Positions 35,501-45,090 of a stretch of 64,000 bases of DNA are shown here, in pieces; the stretch's first letter is position 1, and each line of letters starts with the position of its first letter. The notes under the pieces were generated by a model, which was not told the DNA's origin, ran no database searches, and saw nothing but the letters and a program-made list of their open reading frames with translations. Source of the stretch: Mactra quadrangularis (lineage: Eukaryota; Mollusca; Bivalvia; Venerida; Mactridae). Location: the NCBI GenBank assembly GCA_025267735.1, contig CM046294.1, forward strand, positions 41,229,570 through 41,293,569, read 5' to 3'. A program made the translations under genes and the position numbers.

Positions 35501-37297
35501 CTTGGACCTCTGATTGGTGGTATTGCTAGTGGGGTTATTGTTGGTATTATAATTGTTATTGTTATCATTGTGATTATCAGAAGATATAAATTTTCAGACG
35601 GTAGGTAGACGAACCAAGTATAGATAGAATCCGATATGAAAAACAGCGTACGTCTCATTTCCTAAACAAGCGATCTTACTGACCTTTGTACAGAAACGCT
35701 AACCATTATGGGTAAAAATGTTCATTTACCTGAAAACACTTGGCAATGTTTACATGTTTATGCTGTTTTGTGACTACTTAATATAATATTGATATCCAAA
35801 AAGTGTGCACGTGAAATAAAACTTTACAAGCGATATTGTTATCCAGTTGATACTTTAATTATCAAAAACTATGTAAAATGTATCTCAAATATAAAAGTTT
35901 TAATATCCTTTACTTTTTGGCGTTAAAAATGATTTGGTCCTTTTTATATTTTTGTAGCCTTTTATAAGTTTCATAAGAAATTAAATCTAAAGAAAATTTA
36001 AAGCGATTGAATTGTTTTTCTGAATAATGTAAAATGTCTATTTCTTATTTATGTAACTGATAAAGCATATGAATGTTATTTACAGGTTTAGTGGACAATC
36101 CCATGTATATATCATCAAGTCCCGTTGCACGTCCAGCGTCACCATCTTCTGGTGTTAAAGCTGAACTAGTTAAACCTGACATAAATGGTAGTAGTGACTT
36201 GTATGCTCAAGTTCAGAAGACAAAGAAAAAAGGCAATTTTATTGTTTTTTAATGTTTTTATGATTTTACAGTGTAATATTTTTAGCTTAAATATCTTATT
36301 GTCTGGCTTAGCCTGTCCGGCTAGCCAAGGTGGTAGCACTCAAGTCTACTGAGGTCGATTCTCGGACAGGACAAACTGTCGTGGAGTTTGGTCATATAAT
36401 AATTTTAACGGCCATTCTTCCTCCTCCTACGTTTTTTGCATCATATAGCACAGGTGCAGTCATTGACGCCTAGTAAAAAATTAACAATCCGGAGATGTAG
36501 CCGTACCAGAAACGTTTAGTAGATTATCTGACCGCCGTGATATAAACAATACAATGGTGATGTTATAGCGTTAAACCCTACACATATTGATTAGCTAAAT
36601 TATTACCTTTTTAATTGATAATCTAATTATTGGTCTAAATTCAAGCATATTTATTTAGGTAACGTGGCAGTTTTTGTATCTTTAGGATTGAATTTATTTG
36701 TGAACTCGAAATATACATAAATAAATTCATAAACGTATTCTTATGTTTTGTAAGAGGTTTTTACGATTTATTTTCTTGTTTAAGTTGATTCAGTTAATGG
36801 ATATGAGATTGTTGACGTTACTACTGAAAACAAAAAGAGGAGAAATATGAAGAAACCGCCACAAGGAAAGGCAGCGACTAACGAATCAAAGGTAAAGTAT
36901 TAAAATTATTGAAAATACTCTCATATTTCCCATAGTAAAACAATCTTGGCTTAGTCGCAGTATCCGATAACTTCAAAAATATTATTGATTTAATGTGAAG
37001 AAACTCAATTCCGACATTCTTTGCTTAAGAAATCAGCTATCTAGTTAAATTTTAGACCTTAATTGAAATTTTAGTATGCCATATCTTTATAAACGATTTA
37101 ATTCTGAAGGCAATTCTGTTTTACAGAAGTCGAATATTAACCAAGACGGTTTGAATTATGCTGATCTAGTATTTAATGGTAGCCAACCTGTTGAGAAGAA
37201 GGAGATGAAAGTTTATGAGCCTACACCGTATGATCTTGTAGATTTTACAAAGAAAGCTGAACCACTTCCAGATAGTGATGATGATGACAATAAATAA
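29511..37297 (+). CDS. Ig/FN3 transmembrane receptor with ITIM/ITSM-like tail, 12 coding exons
   Basis: Joined coding exons: 29518-29557, 30066-30419, 30800-31159, 31632-31964, 32658-32939, 33502-33786, 34117-34410, 34738-35034, 35487-35600, 36086-36232, 36785-36891 and 37127-37297. Together they give 2784 nt, about 927 residues. Layout: signal peptide (1-14), two cysteine-rich Ig-like domains (14-251), Ig-like domains (252-362, 363-456, 457-551, 552-649), FN3 (650-748), transmembrane helix (about 757-778), then a tail with tyrosine motifs. Introns 1-10 are phase 1 and intron 11 is phase 0. The plan resembles vertebrate CD22/CEACAM/SIRP-like and nephrin-like receptors: recognition outside, phosphatase recruitment through ITIM/ITSM inside. 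The ligand is unknown and orthology is not claimed. Exon 2 has an in-frame TGA, so this copy may be a pseudogene or may skip exon 2. Confidence 0.85.
30066..30419 (+). CDS. Receptor exon 2: first Ig-like domain, with premature TGA
   Basis: 118 codons, phase 1 to phase 1. Acceptor tttttag, donor acag|gtaaag. Key residues: YTCQSS, YTFVCNV, TRWTYLSG, YSYACNS, ILACKD and a closing STWIIKTKT. At 30229-30231 the frame reads NGI-stop where the paralogue has DGQCT, that is TGA in place of TGT. Because the exon is a whole number of codons in matching phase, skipping it would keep the frame. Confidence 0.8.
30800..31159 (+). CDS. Receptor exon 3: second Ig-like domain
   Basis: 120 codons, phase 1 both sides. 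Acceptor tctttcag, donor aaag|gtattt. Residues ADVSCSYCQ, ATFVCSV, VNWQRN, DGRCTTS, YIYTCNK, DIYMCTLP, SNWIIKVVK. The cysteine pattern matches exon 2, indicating an internal duplication of an unusual Ig-like domain with extra cysteines. Confidence 0.85.
31632..31964 (+). CDS. Receptor exon 4: Ig-like domain
   Basis: 111 codons, phase 1 both sides; acceptor aatttcag, donor ttat|gtaagt. Contains VNFTSETSTARPAATVNWYK with Trp in strand C, then DNGHKVFCRANNAAN with the second Ig cysteine. The usual first cysteine appears to be replaced; a Cys sits earlier in SHDCLVN. Several N-x-S/T sites are present. Confidence 0.8.
32658..32939 (+). CDS. Receptor exon 5: Ig-like domain
   Basis: 94 codons, phase 1 both sides; acceptor tttttag, donor ttat|gtaagt. 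GTLACTVRGGNPTPTLYWEC supplies the first cysteine and the strand C Trp, and HAGTCTCTSKQ the second. It has the I-set/C2 style common in adhesion receptors. Confidence 0.85.
33502..33786 (+). CDS. Receptor exon 6: Ig-like domain
   Basis: 95 codons, phase 1 both sides; acceptor tttattag, donor aatt|gtaagt. PVIFICTADSNPTALMTLSH has the first cysteine; the strand C Trp is absent. CLDAGTYYCSATNKYNG carries the DxGxYxC motif of Ig strand F. Confidence 0.85.
34117..34410 (+). CDS. Receptor exon 7: cysteine-less Ig-like domain
   Basis: 98 codons, phase 1 both sides; acceptor taccag, donor tatg|gtaaga. ITVNVIAYPLPTFTWSQL and FTKYRVIVTNEFGQ have the Ig strand B/C and strand F pattern, but both canonical cysteines are Val. 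Membrane-proximal Ig domains of adhesion receptors sometimes lose the disulfide. Confidence 0.8.
34738..35034 (+). CDS. Receptor exon 8: fibronectin type III domain
   Basis: 99 codons, phase 1 both sides; acceptor tttacag, donor gaag|gtaatg. PDTPTKLKHI, IHIEWRPGYNGGPTQTFYIK, and LVENTQYEIVIFASNIIGNS show the FN3 Trp in strand B, the Tyr-containing strand C and the NxxxY..xxxxxN signature. Confidence 0.88.
35487..35600 (+). CDS. Receptor exon 9: transmembrane helix
   Basis: 38 codons, phase 1 both sides; acceptor ttttttag, donor gacg|gtaggt. After ATSTNLGP the exon encodes LIGGIASGVIVGIIIVIVII, followed by VII and the stop-transfer RRYKFSD. Confidence 0.9.
36086..36232 (+). CDS. Receptor exon 10: juxtamembrane tail
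   Basis: Acceptor tttacag. Encodes LVDNPMYISSSPVARP and then GSSDLYAQVQKTKKK. The best in-phase junction to exon 11 uses a GC donor (aaag|gcaatt) at 36233. A GT at 36188 (aatg|gtagta) is also phase-compatible but would drop the YAQV motif. Without splicing, translation adds six residues and stops at 36250-36252, giving a short-tail form. Confidence 0.7.
36301..36500 (+). repeat. Possible tRNA-derived SINE in intron 10
   Basis: ctagccaaggtggtagcact (A-box-like) and gaggtcgattctcgg (B-box-like) lie at about tRNA spacing. The body is not recognised. Weak call. Confidence 0.35.
36785..36891 (+). CDS. Receptor exon 11: cytoplasmic tail
   Basis: Acceptor gtttaag, donor aaag|gtaaag, entered in phase 1 and left in phase 0. 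Encodes VDSVNGYEIVDVTTENKKRR and a basic Lys/Pro-rich run. YEIV is a candidate SH2-binding tyrosine motif. Confidence 0.7.
37127..37297 (+). CDS. Receptor exon 12: ITIM/ITSM-like tail and stop
   Basis: Acceptor gttttacag, phase 0, 56 codons plus TAA. GLNYADLVF fits the ITIM pattern (L-x-Y-x-x-L). TPYDLVDF fits the ITSM pattern (T-x-Y-x-x-V). VYEPTPY adds a further tyrosine. It ends in an acidic SDDDDNK. Confidence 0.85.
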   Translation, partial: KSNINQDGLNYADLVFNGSQPVEKKEMKVYEPTPYDLVDFTKKAEPLPDSDDDDNK

Positions 37298-38060
37298 GCT
37301 CGTCAGAATGTTGAGTTTGAACAGACAGAAATCATTCAGGGTATTAAATAGAAGTAGACTCAAAAGGATTATTTGTTTAGAGAAGAAAGTATATTTTATT
37401 GAAGAAACCATTTAATGAAAATTACTTTGTTATCAATGCCGGGGGAAATGGTACATGTATAAGCAAATATGCAACATTTGATATTGTTATTGATTATAAC
37501 ATTTGTAATTATCTTACGTATATTTTTCTTAAGTTTATACTTTGTCTTAGTGTGCATGTAGGGTAAATGAAAAATTGGATTGAACTATATATGTAAGTTA
37601 TTGATACTAGTGAATCATTCACAGTTTTATACGTATGTAAATGGTACTGTTTTGAATATATTATATACTATCACTAGCGACAATTTCTGATTCCGAGTAA
37701 CTGATAAACATTGGGGATATAGCTAGCATGTATATATTGCATAATAATGTAATGAGGTAGAAGTATCAAAGAGTTCCGTTCTTTCACATTTAAAATTTGA
37801 ACAGTATGCTGTCTTTAATAATATTGAATGACTTTGTTTCTGAATGCATGATATTTCACTGATTAACGTTTCAGTATATGTATTTAAAGTTACTAGTTCA
37901 CAGATTTGGTTTATTTTTTCTATGATTAAAAGAAACATCCAGTGTCTGTAATTGTGTCAAAAATTAATTACTATTATTTTAAAACTAACTGACCTATATG
38001 GCCTATTTAAAAAAAAAGTGTGACATTTTGTCAAAAAATAAAGTTGTTTTTTTATAAAAA
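37298..38060 (+). other. Receptor 3' UTR (inferred)
   Basis: AT-rich sequence after the stop. The first convincing poly(A) signal is AATAAA at 38037-38042, in an A-rich context followed by a T-rich stretch. The cleavage site is inferred. Confidence 0.5.
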
Positions 38061-40726
38061 TCCTGCTTTCATTTTGTGGGGTAGATTTTGTAGTTTCAGA
38101 AAATGTAAGCGGTTTTATAGACTACATACCTTTATTTTAGAAAAAACTATAATGTATTTTGAGAATACTTTCAAATAGCAAAATTTTACCATTTTTTATA
38201 ATGAGACCCTTTCATGACTAAAATGAAAATGCCGTCCAGTTTTGATTTCTAACTAGTAAGTTGAGGCATATCCAACGTGTTAGAATGTTTTTTATATCTA
38301 TTTCCAAAAACTTCTCGAAACAATTAAAACTCATGTAAATGAACCCCCTCTTTTCTTACAATTGGTGACAATTTTTATTTTTTTATTTTGGAAAGATTGT
38401 CACTTAGAACTTAAAACAACAGCTTGATGTTAGCTTCTACATGTGTTTGAAACACTAGAAATAATAATCATTTCCATCTGTGTATATTCATGACTTGAAG
38501 ACTTCACTCCAACCATTTAGGTCTAGGCTTTTAGTGTACCGTTATGGTTGGGAAAACCACCTTAATATATGGTGCTGCACTCTTTTTTTAGAGAAAAATG
38601 TAATTATTTGTTCTACAAATGGTTGAAAATACTAAAATTCTGTGTTTGCAACTTCATGACTATTTTTTGAGTGACTTTAAGATATTGTGCATATTCCTAC
38701 ATCCTCGTAGAAATATATGTAGGCCTATAACGAAACTGAATTCAAAGTTCAGTCGTATAAAATGACATGGCACCTTTGTGAAGATCACAAAAAACACTAC
38801 ATAGATTTCAGCAAAGTAAAAACATTTTATTGCTAGGATTGAAAAGAAACAATCAGACTAAAATGATATACTGTTATGATTTGGACAAAATAAGTTATTT
38901 CTAGTTTGCTCAATGAATTTGATGTTCATTCACCCATTTTTATCAATGTTTTAAACTGAAACCTATTACAAAAGATGTACAAGATGCACACACTTTTATG
39001 TGGAGTCATAACTAGAATTCACGGAGTTCCTACAAAGCATATTTGTGTTTCACACTACGCCCATTGGCCAACTTTGGATGAGAAAGTTTATTAATCCCGT
39101 TGAGGTTGCAAAGATATGTTTACCAGTTCAGGCCATTTGAATATGTCTGATGTAGATGTAGCTTTCAGAAATCTGAGTTTGACATCTTCATCTACCTCTA
39201 ACACCTGCATTACAACAGATATGTATTAAACTTGTTAAACTTACATGAACATAAATTAAGATTTTGTTTGACTCACATTCCTGAAAGTAAAACATGTCTA
39301 CCTAAATATGTCAGTCGGTAGCAGACAATGCTCCTGTTCGAGGGTTTATAGGTTCCGGCATGAAGCATACTTTCGTAGAGCTTAGTCATGGAAAACTTTC
39401 TATGCTCATTTTCCCTCTCACCGGTGATTGTAAATCATGTAGGACAGTTGTCAGTCACTGACAGTTTAACTTTACCTATATATGTACTCTGTTCAAACAG
39501 GTAGACGTATTTAAATACATTATTATTTCAAACAGAGAAAAGATGTTTCATAGCTAGAAATGAAAGAACACCCATCAAAGACTAGACAGGACAATAAATT
39601 CATTGATTGAACAACATGAAATATGTGCCGTTATGGTAGGGACAAAAACCGTTATGGTTGGGACATTTCTTTGATGTCCTCATAAGACAATCCTCCATCT
39701 GATAGCAATGATTAATTGAAATTCTGTTACTATCTGATGTTTAAGGAAACTACAGCTGTAAAAAGAAGGGCGTAATGCATTCGAGTTCTATTGAAAATCT
39801 GACATTTGTATGCAGGATATCAAACCGTTATGGTTTGGACAAAAATGAGAGTATAAAAAGGATTCTATAGCAGAATGACCTGCGGAGAACATGTTAGGTG
39901 TTGGGGTTATTATTAAAAAACAATGCCACTTGGATATAAAATCACTTTAATTTAGTTATACACACCTTTGTAAAAAGAAATATACCCACAAAGCTTACTG
40001 ATGGCACATTTGGACTTTTTTGCTTCATTTCACCCATTGCAGAAAATTGCCGACAAACAAGAATCCGCTTAGAATATTAATATTTGGTTTTCAGTGTCAG
40101 GTTTGAAAATGGCTATGGGGTGTAAAAGCAACTTGAATTTTAAGATTTAAACACTGATAAAGTAATAAAGTATTGTATTTTGTAATGACATTAAAATGTA
40201 TGTCACGCTAAAATGGCCATTTTTCACTTTTTTGTAAACCTCGGATCACTGTAACTTTAAAACCGGTTGAACTTTTTTAGTTGAAAATTGAAATAGAATT
40301 AGAAAAATACATATCAAACATAAAGTATAAGTTGATATTTATCTAGCTACTTCAGCTTCTATATTATTATACTGAAAGTTTTGGCTTCAAGAAAAAATAT
40401 ATGTTGCAAAGAATATGCAATAAAAGTCACAAAAATGCACTGAAAGTGTCTAATCCGTGACATACGGGATAAATATTTACTACATGAAACGCCATCGTTT
40501 GTAGTTGTATGTCAATTTGCACTAAAATGTCATTATCAGAATACTACTTTCCTGCTTTCAAAAGTATTTCCATATAATTTTGATAGTTTTAGAAAAAGTT
40601 TATACTTAAGTTGAAATCTGTGAATGAGTACCTTTATACAACTTGTTATTTGATATATTTGTTTGTAAATAATGTTACATTGAATATGATTTTATTCCAA
40701 TAAGTTTTATAATAATCATATAGTAA
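38061..40726. other. Intergenic with a recurring CCGTTATGG motif
   Basis: No gene. A motif near CCGTTATGGTTGGGAC recurs at 38539, 38871 (diverged), 39628, 39649 and 39825. A possible degraded tRNA-like head (gtcagtcggtagcagacaat) is at 39311-39330. The rest is AT-rich and unexplained. Confidence 0.45.
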
Positions 40727-41589
40727 TGTAACAAAAATACCGTCTAGATTGAGTTTTAGCCTATCTACGAAGAGTTGCTTCCCTTTATTAATATACGCTA
40801 TTGACTAGAAGCCGGACAGTTTATTATAGATATTTGAGTGGAATCAGCTCGCCGCTTTGAGGTAATTAGACCGTTTTAAATATTTAGTTCAGGTACGATA
40901 AGATTGATTAAAGTTGTATTTTGCATGGAGCATGTTGTTTCTAGTCAGAAAATTGGTCATTAGACGTTGATCATAGACGCTTATTAAACTGAGAGTAAGG
41001 TAAGCGTTTAGTTCTTCCAGCCAATCAAATCGCTCTATTGTCCTGGAGAGCAGTATATAAAGGACGAGTCGTGTATTAATCGCCAGTCTGGGTTCTCTCG
41101 TCGTTGAGTTAACATCGCTCTTAATTATCTGGGACTTTGTCAGTATACCTGGCGCTACAAATCTACCCACTCGCGTTCTTGTTCAAGCATTGCGCTTGCC
41201 CAAGAGAGTGATAGATAAGTTAGCCCTAATACCGGGTCGCAGTGTAAGAGAGATCGTTGTTGTAACTCTGGTTTGTCCGTAAGTTGGAACTAAATTGTTG
41301 ATGTTGGAGTTGGAACTCCTATAAGTTGTAACTTCATAAGAAGTTGGAGCTTAATCTATTAAGTTGTGTCTGTGGATAGCGTTTATGTATATATGTAATT
41401 AACTGTGATTATTTCTTGTTCTATCCTATCATTTTGTATCATTTATTTGTCCAATCATTTGTCTAAGCAAGACGAGGAAAAATTCTTATATAATATAGTC
41501 TTTATGACTAACCCTACAAGAGGGTGAGTTACAACTTAAATAATTCATTAACCTACCTGATTAGATACACGCTCGGTATACACGTTACA
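40727..41589 (+). mobile_element. 5' LTR of a Ty3/gypsy-like retrotransposon
   Basis: Bounded by TGTAAC (40727) and GTTACA (ending 41589), a 6-bp inverted pair of the TG..CA type. It is followed five bases later by a primer-binding site. It contains a TATA box (tatataaagg, 41054). 863 bp. No matching 3' LTR is in the window, so the boundaries rest on the terminal inverted pair and the PBS. A minus-strand frame at 40889-41170 is a shadow. Confidence 0.75.
41054..41061 (+). promoter_or_regulatory. TATA box of the LTR
   Basis: cagtatataaaggacgag inside the LTR. Transcription would start about 30 bases downstream, making the sequence after ~41085 the R/U5 part. Confidence 0.6.
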
Positions 41590-41594
41590 AAATT

Positions 41595-41612
41595 TGGTGG
41601 CAGCGCGGTGGG
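41595..41612 (+). other. Primer-binding site
   Basis: TGGTGGCAGCGCGGTGGG immediately downstream of the LTR begins with TGG, complementary to the CCA end of a tRNA, as expected for minus-strand priming. The priming tRNA is not identified. Confidence 0.65.
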
Positions 41613-41708
41613 ATACATCACTAGTACATATACTGTACTGCAGGTAGGTGAGTTCTGTAAAACTCTGAGCCTTTGTATTTGAAAAGTTATAACTCACATA
41701 GTCACACC

Positions 41709-43868
41709 ATGGCCTCTCAACGGTCGACAGAAGATTTGCCTGAATATGTCAGTTACATAGACCAACTTAAGCATGAAAATAAGATATTAAATTTGAAGCT
41801 GGAAATAGAAACTTTGCAAAACCAAGTCAATTCGTCTATGAAAGAATTGAATCTTTCAAACCAGGCTGTTGGGTCTGTAAAGCATGAACATATCACGCCT
41901 CAAGCATGTAGCACTCCACATGCACCAGCTACAGACTCAGAATGTGATAAGACGGAAGCCAAGCAAACTTCCCTATCTAACTGGGATAGATTTGTGACAA
42001 AAAGACAAAAATCGGCTAAATTACCGACCGCAGTTTCAAAAACAGACACCTCACAAAATCAAAGTACTGAAAGTCAAAAACAATCAAAGTCATATATTAA
42101 GCCTGCAACTTTTGATGGCACAAGTTCATGGCTCGATTACAAGGCTCACTTTGAAGCCTGTAGTGAAATAAATGGTTGGAACGAAACACAAAAAGGGTTG
42201 TACTTGGCTGTCTCTTTAAGGGGTCCGGCTCAGGGTGTCTTTGGTAATTTAAACCATAACAAACAAGATTTCGAACAGTTATCCAAAGCACTTGAAGAAC
42301 GATTTGCTCCGCCTAATCAAACTGAATTGCATCGAGCTCAGTTACGTGATAGACGTCAGCGTGCTACTGAAACACTGTCCGAAATGGGGCAAGATATTAG
42401 ACGGCTAACTAACCTTGCCTATCCTTCGGCTCCAAACGATGTTCGTGAAACCTTAGCCATGGAACAATTTATTGATTCATTAGTTAGTACAGATATGAGA
42501 CTTAGAATAAAGCAAGCTCGACCATCCAGTCTAAATGAAGCCTTGCGACATGCGGTCGAACTTGAAGCATTTCAAAGAGCCGAGCAAACTAATGGTTTAC
42601 AAGGCTACACGAGAGCTGTATCTTCAGCTGAAACTTCAAGTCCTATGATTGATGCCGAGTTACAGCTTATGAAAGCTTCTATAGCCGAAATGAAACAATG
42701 TTTGTCAAACATGGATAAACAATACAATAATCCGAATTCTGTAAATAACGGAAATCATGAAAGGACTAGTTACAACACTCCCCCCGTCCAAAATAAAGGT
42801 CCCATTTACCAACCACGGAGACCGGGGAATAAATTCTCGATAAAATGTTACGAGTGTGGTAAATATGGTCATAAGAAAATTGACTGTCGAAACAGACAAC
42901 AAAGGTCAAATCATAATCAATCATCTTCACCAAATGTGAACTCATCGGGTAATTTGGGATCTGGTCTGTTCGTTGGTGCAGAAATTAATGGTGTTGTCAC
43001 CAACTGCTTGGTTGATACTGGTGCAACTTTGACAGTTATATCTTCTAAGTTTATTGACTCCTTACAACAACCGGTTAAGCTTGAACTTTTCGAGTCAGAT
43101 ATCGTATCTGCTTCTGGAACTCCATTAAATGTGAAAGGGAAAACAGTTGTCACCGTATCAATAGGTGGTCAGAAAAGTAACGTAGATGTCGTAGTAGCAG
43201 ATATCGATATTGATGTTATATGCGGATTAGACGTCATGACGCAGATGAACATTATAGTAGATGTTGCTAAACGAGAATTGGTAATGGGAACAGAAAGAAT
43301 TCAGTTAAACTGTGAAGGTAAGATTGGCTGCTATAGAGCTGTTGCTGCCGAAAGAGTGGAGGTACCTCCAAGATCTGAAATAATAACTGAGGGTAAGGTC
43401 GCAGCTGAAAATTTTGCTAAGGGCCTATACATGACTGAATCGAGTGAGCGAATATTGTCTCGAGAGCAAGGTCTGGTGGCAAAATGTGTTGTACAAATAG
43501 ATAAAAAGATACCGCTCCGCCTAATGAATACCTCAGAAATTTCTCAAGTAATATATCCTGGTACAAATTTAGCTACTCTCTGTCCAGTTGATCTTGTTGG
43601 GACTAGAAGAAAGGGGAAATCGACATGTGTAGAACAAGTTCCATATCAAATGCAGGAGTTATTTGAGAACACAGTTACAGGAATGGATCATACACAGGTT
43701 CAAGACGTAGCAAAAATGATGTCCAAATATTCACATATCTTTTCAACAAATGATTGTGATATAGGCAGGACCGGAGTCATCATTCTCAATTCCAATAATT
43801 ATCATTTGTTTTTCTATGATTTTAAGGGATATGTCGCTATCTTTGTGTATATGCAATTTGTACAATAG
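41709..43868 (+). CDS. Ty3/gypsy-like Gag-protease polyprotein, 3'-truncated
   Basis: The start chosen is the ATG at 41709, which has a strong context (caccatgg); an in-frame ATG 36 bases upstream is poorer. An N-terminal coiled coil (about residues 15-40) is followed by a Gag capsid-like region (TFDGTSSWLDYKAHFE, near 135). Then come a CCHC zinc knuckle (CYECGKYGHKKIDC, from residue 380) and a retropepsin-type aspartic protease with VDTGATLTVIS (Asp at 436) and a distal CGLDVM. The frame stays open to KYSHIFSTNDCDIGRT, the usual lead-in to reverse transcriptase. At about 43785 it leaves the family sequence and picks up an unrelated 25-codon end. Reverse transcriptase, RNase H and integrase are missing, so it cannot transpose by itself. 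Confidence 0.85.
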   Translation: MASQRSTEDLPEYVSYIDQLKHENKILNLKLEIETLQNQVNSSMKELNLSNQAVGSVKHEHITPQACSTPHAPATDSECDKTEAKQTSLSNWDRFVTKRQKSAKLPTAVSKTDTSQNQSTESQKQSKSYIKPATFDGTSSWLDYKAHFEACSEINGWNETQKGLYLAVSLRGPAQGVFGNLNHNKQDFEQLSKALEERFAPPNQTELHRAQLRDRRQRATETLSEMGQDIRRLTNLAYPSAPNDVRETLAMEQFIDSLVSTDMRLRIKQARPSSLNEALRHAVELEAFQRAEQTNGLQGYTRAVSSAETSSPMIDAELQLMKASIAEMKQCLSNMDKQYNNPNSVNNGNHERTSYNTPPVQNKGPIYQPRRPGNKFSIKCYECGKYGHKKIDCRNRQQRSNHNQSSSPNVNSSGNLGSGLFVGAEINGVVTNCLVDTGATLTVISSKFIDSLQQPVKLELFESDIVSASGTPLNVKGKTVVTVSIGGQKSNVDVVVADIDIDVICGLDVMTQMNIIVDVAKRELVMGTERIQLNCEGKIGCYRAVAAERVEVPPRSEIITEGKVAAENFAKGLYMTESSERILSREQGLVAKCVVQIDKKIPLRLMNTSEISQVIYPGTNLATLCPVDLVGTRRKGKSTCVEQVPYQMQELFENTVTGMDHTQVQDVAKMMSKYSHIFSTNDCDIGRTGVIILNSNNYHLFFYDFKGYVAIFVYMQFVQ

Positions 43869-44062
43869 TATATTCTTATATCAAATTTTAGTCATTATTT
43901 TGTAAGACTCAGTTCCTTCAGACAAATGTGTCATAACAGGTCGGTCAATCAATATACTCACCGTTTAATATTAAATCTATGGATGTATATGATTATCTAC
44001 TATTAGGCGCAGATTTTCTTTAACCTTCCTGGTAGACAACAATCCGAAATGATTTAGAATTA
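43869..44062. other. Junction sequence, nothing recognised
   Basis: Sequence between the truncated retrotransposon and the next TIR element. No 3' LTR. Confidence 0.4.
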
Positions 44063-45090
44063 CAGTAAAAGTTCGCTGGCTCGAACTCGAGGGGACATGA
44101 AAAATGATTCGAGAGAGCCAAGTGTTCGACCCGGCCGACTTTCGTCCAAGTACGACGTTATTACTTCCTCTTGTTTTGTAATTGTTTTTAAATTAGTTAT
44201 CTCCCTTGGTTTAGTATATAACACGAACACACAGTTCATGTGTCATGTATACGTAGTTAGTAATTACTGCAAATCAAATTGCCAACTACATATTTGTTGT
44301 GCGTTATTTTTACATTTAAGAACATGATTACGATATACGTTAGTAGTAGTAGATGAATTGATCATTTCTATTATGTGATTACATGTAAGTGAGAAAGGTT
44401 TGATGTGACCGGGTCCTCCAGTAAGTTTTTATTTCCGCTGTTGTATATGTGTGTATATTCTGTTTTAACATTTTGATCCTTAATATGGACTTATTTTTAC
44501 CGAAATTGCACGAACTTTTTATCAGTTTTTATTAATTAAAACTAACATACACGCTGTATATGCACTTATTCATTTTTAAGCGAGACCTTATTTACTCGTT
44601 TTATCATTTATTTTTAACTATACCATGACATTTTATAATATGTGCCTGTCTACAAGTTGCAGTCAACAAACAATTCTATTGTTAAGCAATTTTTATGCAA
44701 TATTATAAACAATATATTTACCAATCACAATGTGTTGGGCACATTAAAATCAATTAACAAATCTATTGTTAAGCGATTAAAATCAATTAACAAATCTATT
44801 GTTAAGCGATTTTCACGCCCTGTTATTATCACGCGTCACAAACAATGACGACAGTCAAGATTTTACTGCCGATGTGTGAAAATCTATTGTTCGAGAGAGA
44901 CAATTGAATATAAGTGTATTTGTAAACCACGGGACCAAGATATTTGTTCGAGAGTTCGAATTAGTCCTGTTCGACCCAACAGAGGTTGACTAATATAGAT
45001 ATAGAAGGGAAATTGATCGGTGCCAGACAATGTATTCGACTCGGCCAATTAATTCGACCCGGTGGTGTTCGAGTGAATGAACTCATACTG
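44063..45090. mobile_element. Pogo/Tigger-like TA-target element, non-autonomous
   Basis: The inverted ends are CAGTAAAAGTTCGCTGG and CAGTATGAGTTCATTCA, both followed by CTCGAAC, with TA on each side (44061-44062, 45091-45092). CAGT..CTCGAAC ends with TA targets resemble pogo/Tigger-type Tc1/mariner elements. Extra ttcgacccgg and ttcgagag motifs recur near both ends. 1028 bp without transposase; small frames inside (44097-44327, 44642-44848) are not genes. Confidence 0.8.
44744..44809. repeat. 33-bp tandem duplication inside the TIR element
   Basis: Two perfect 33-bp units (starting ttaaaatcaattaacaaatc). A diverged third piece of the unit is near 44670. The units would encode the repeated SINKSIVKR, but there is no sign of a gene. 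Confidence 0.85.

Noticed and set aside
43786..43868. C-terminal end of the Gag-protease protein as a real domain
   Set aside because: The last ~25 codons follow a truncation breakpoint, are AT-rich and do not resemble the reverse transcriptase expected there.
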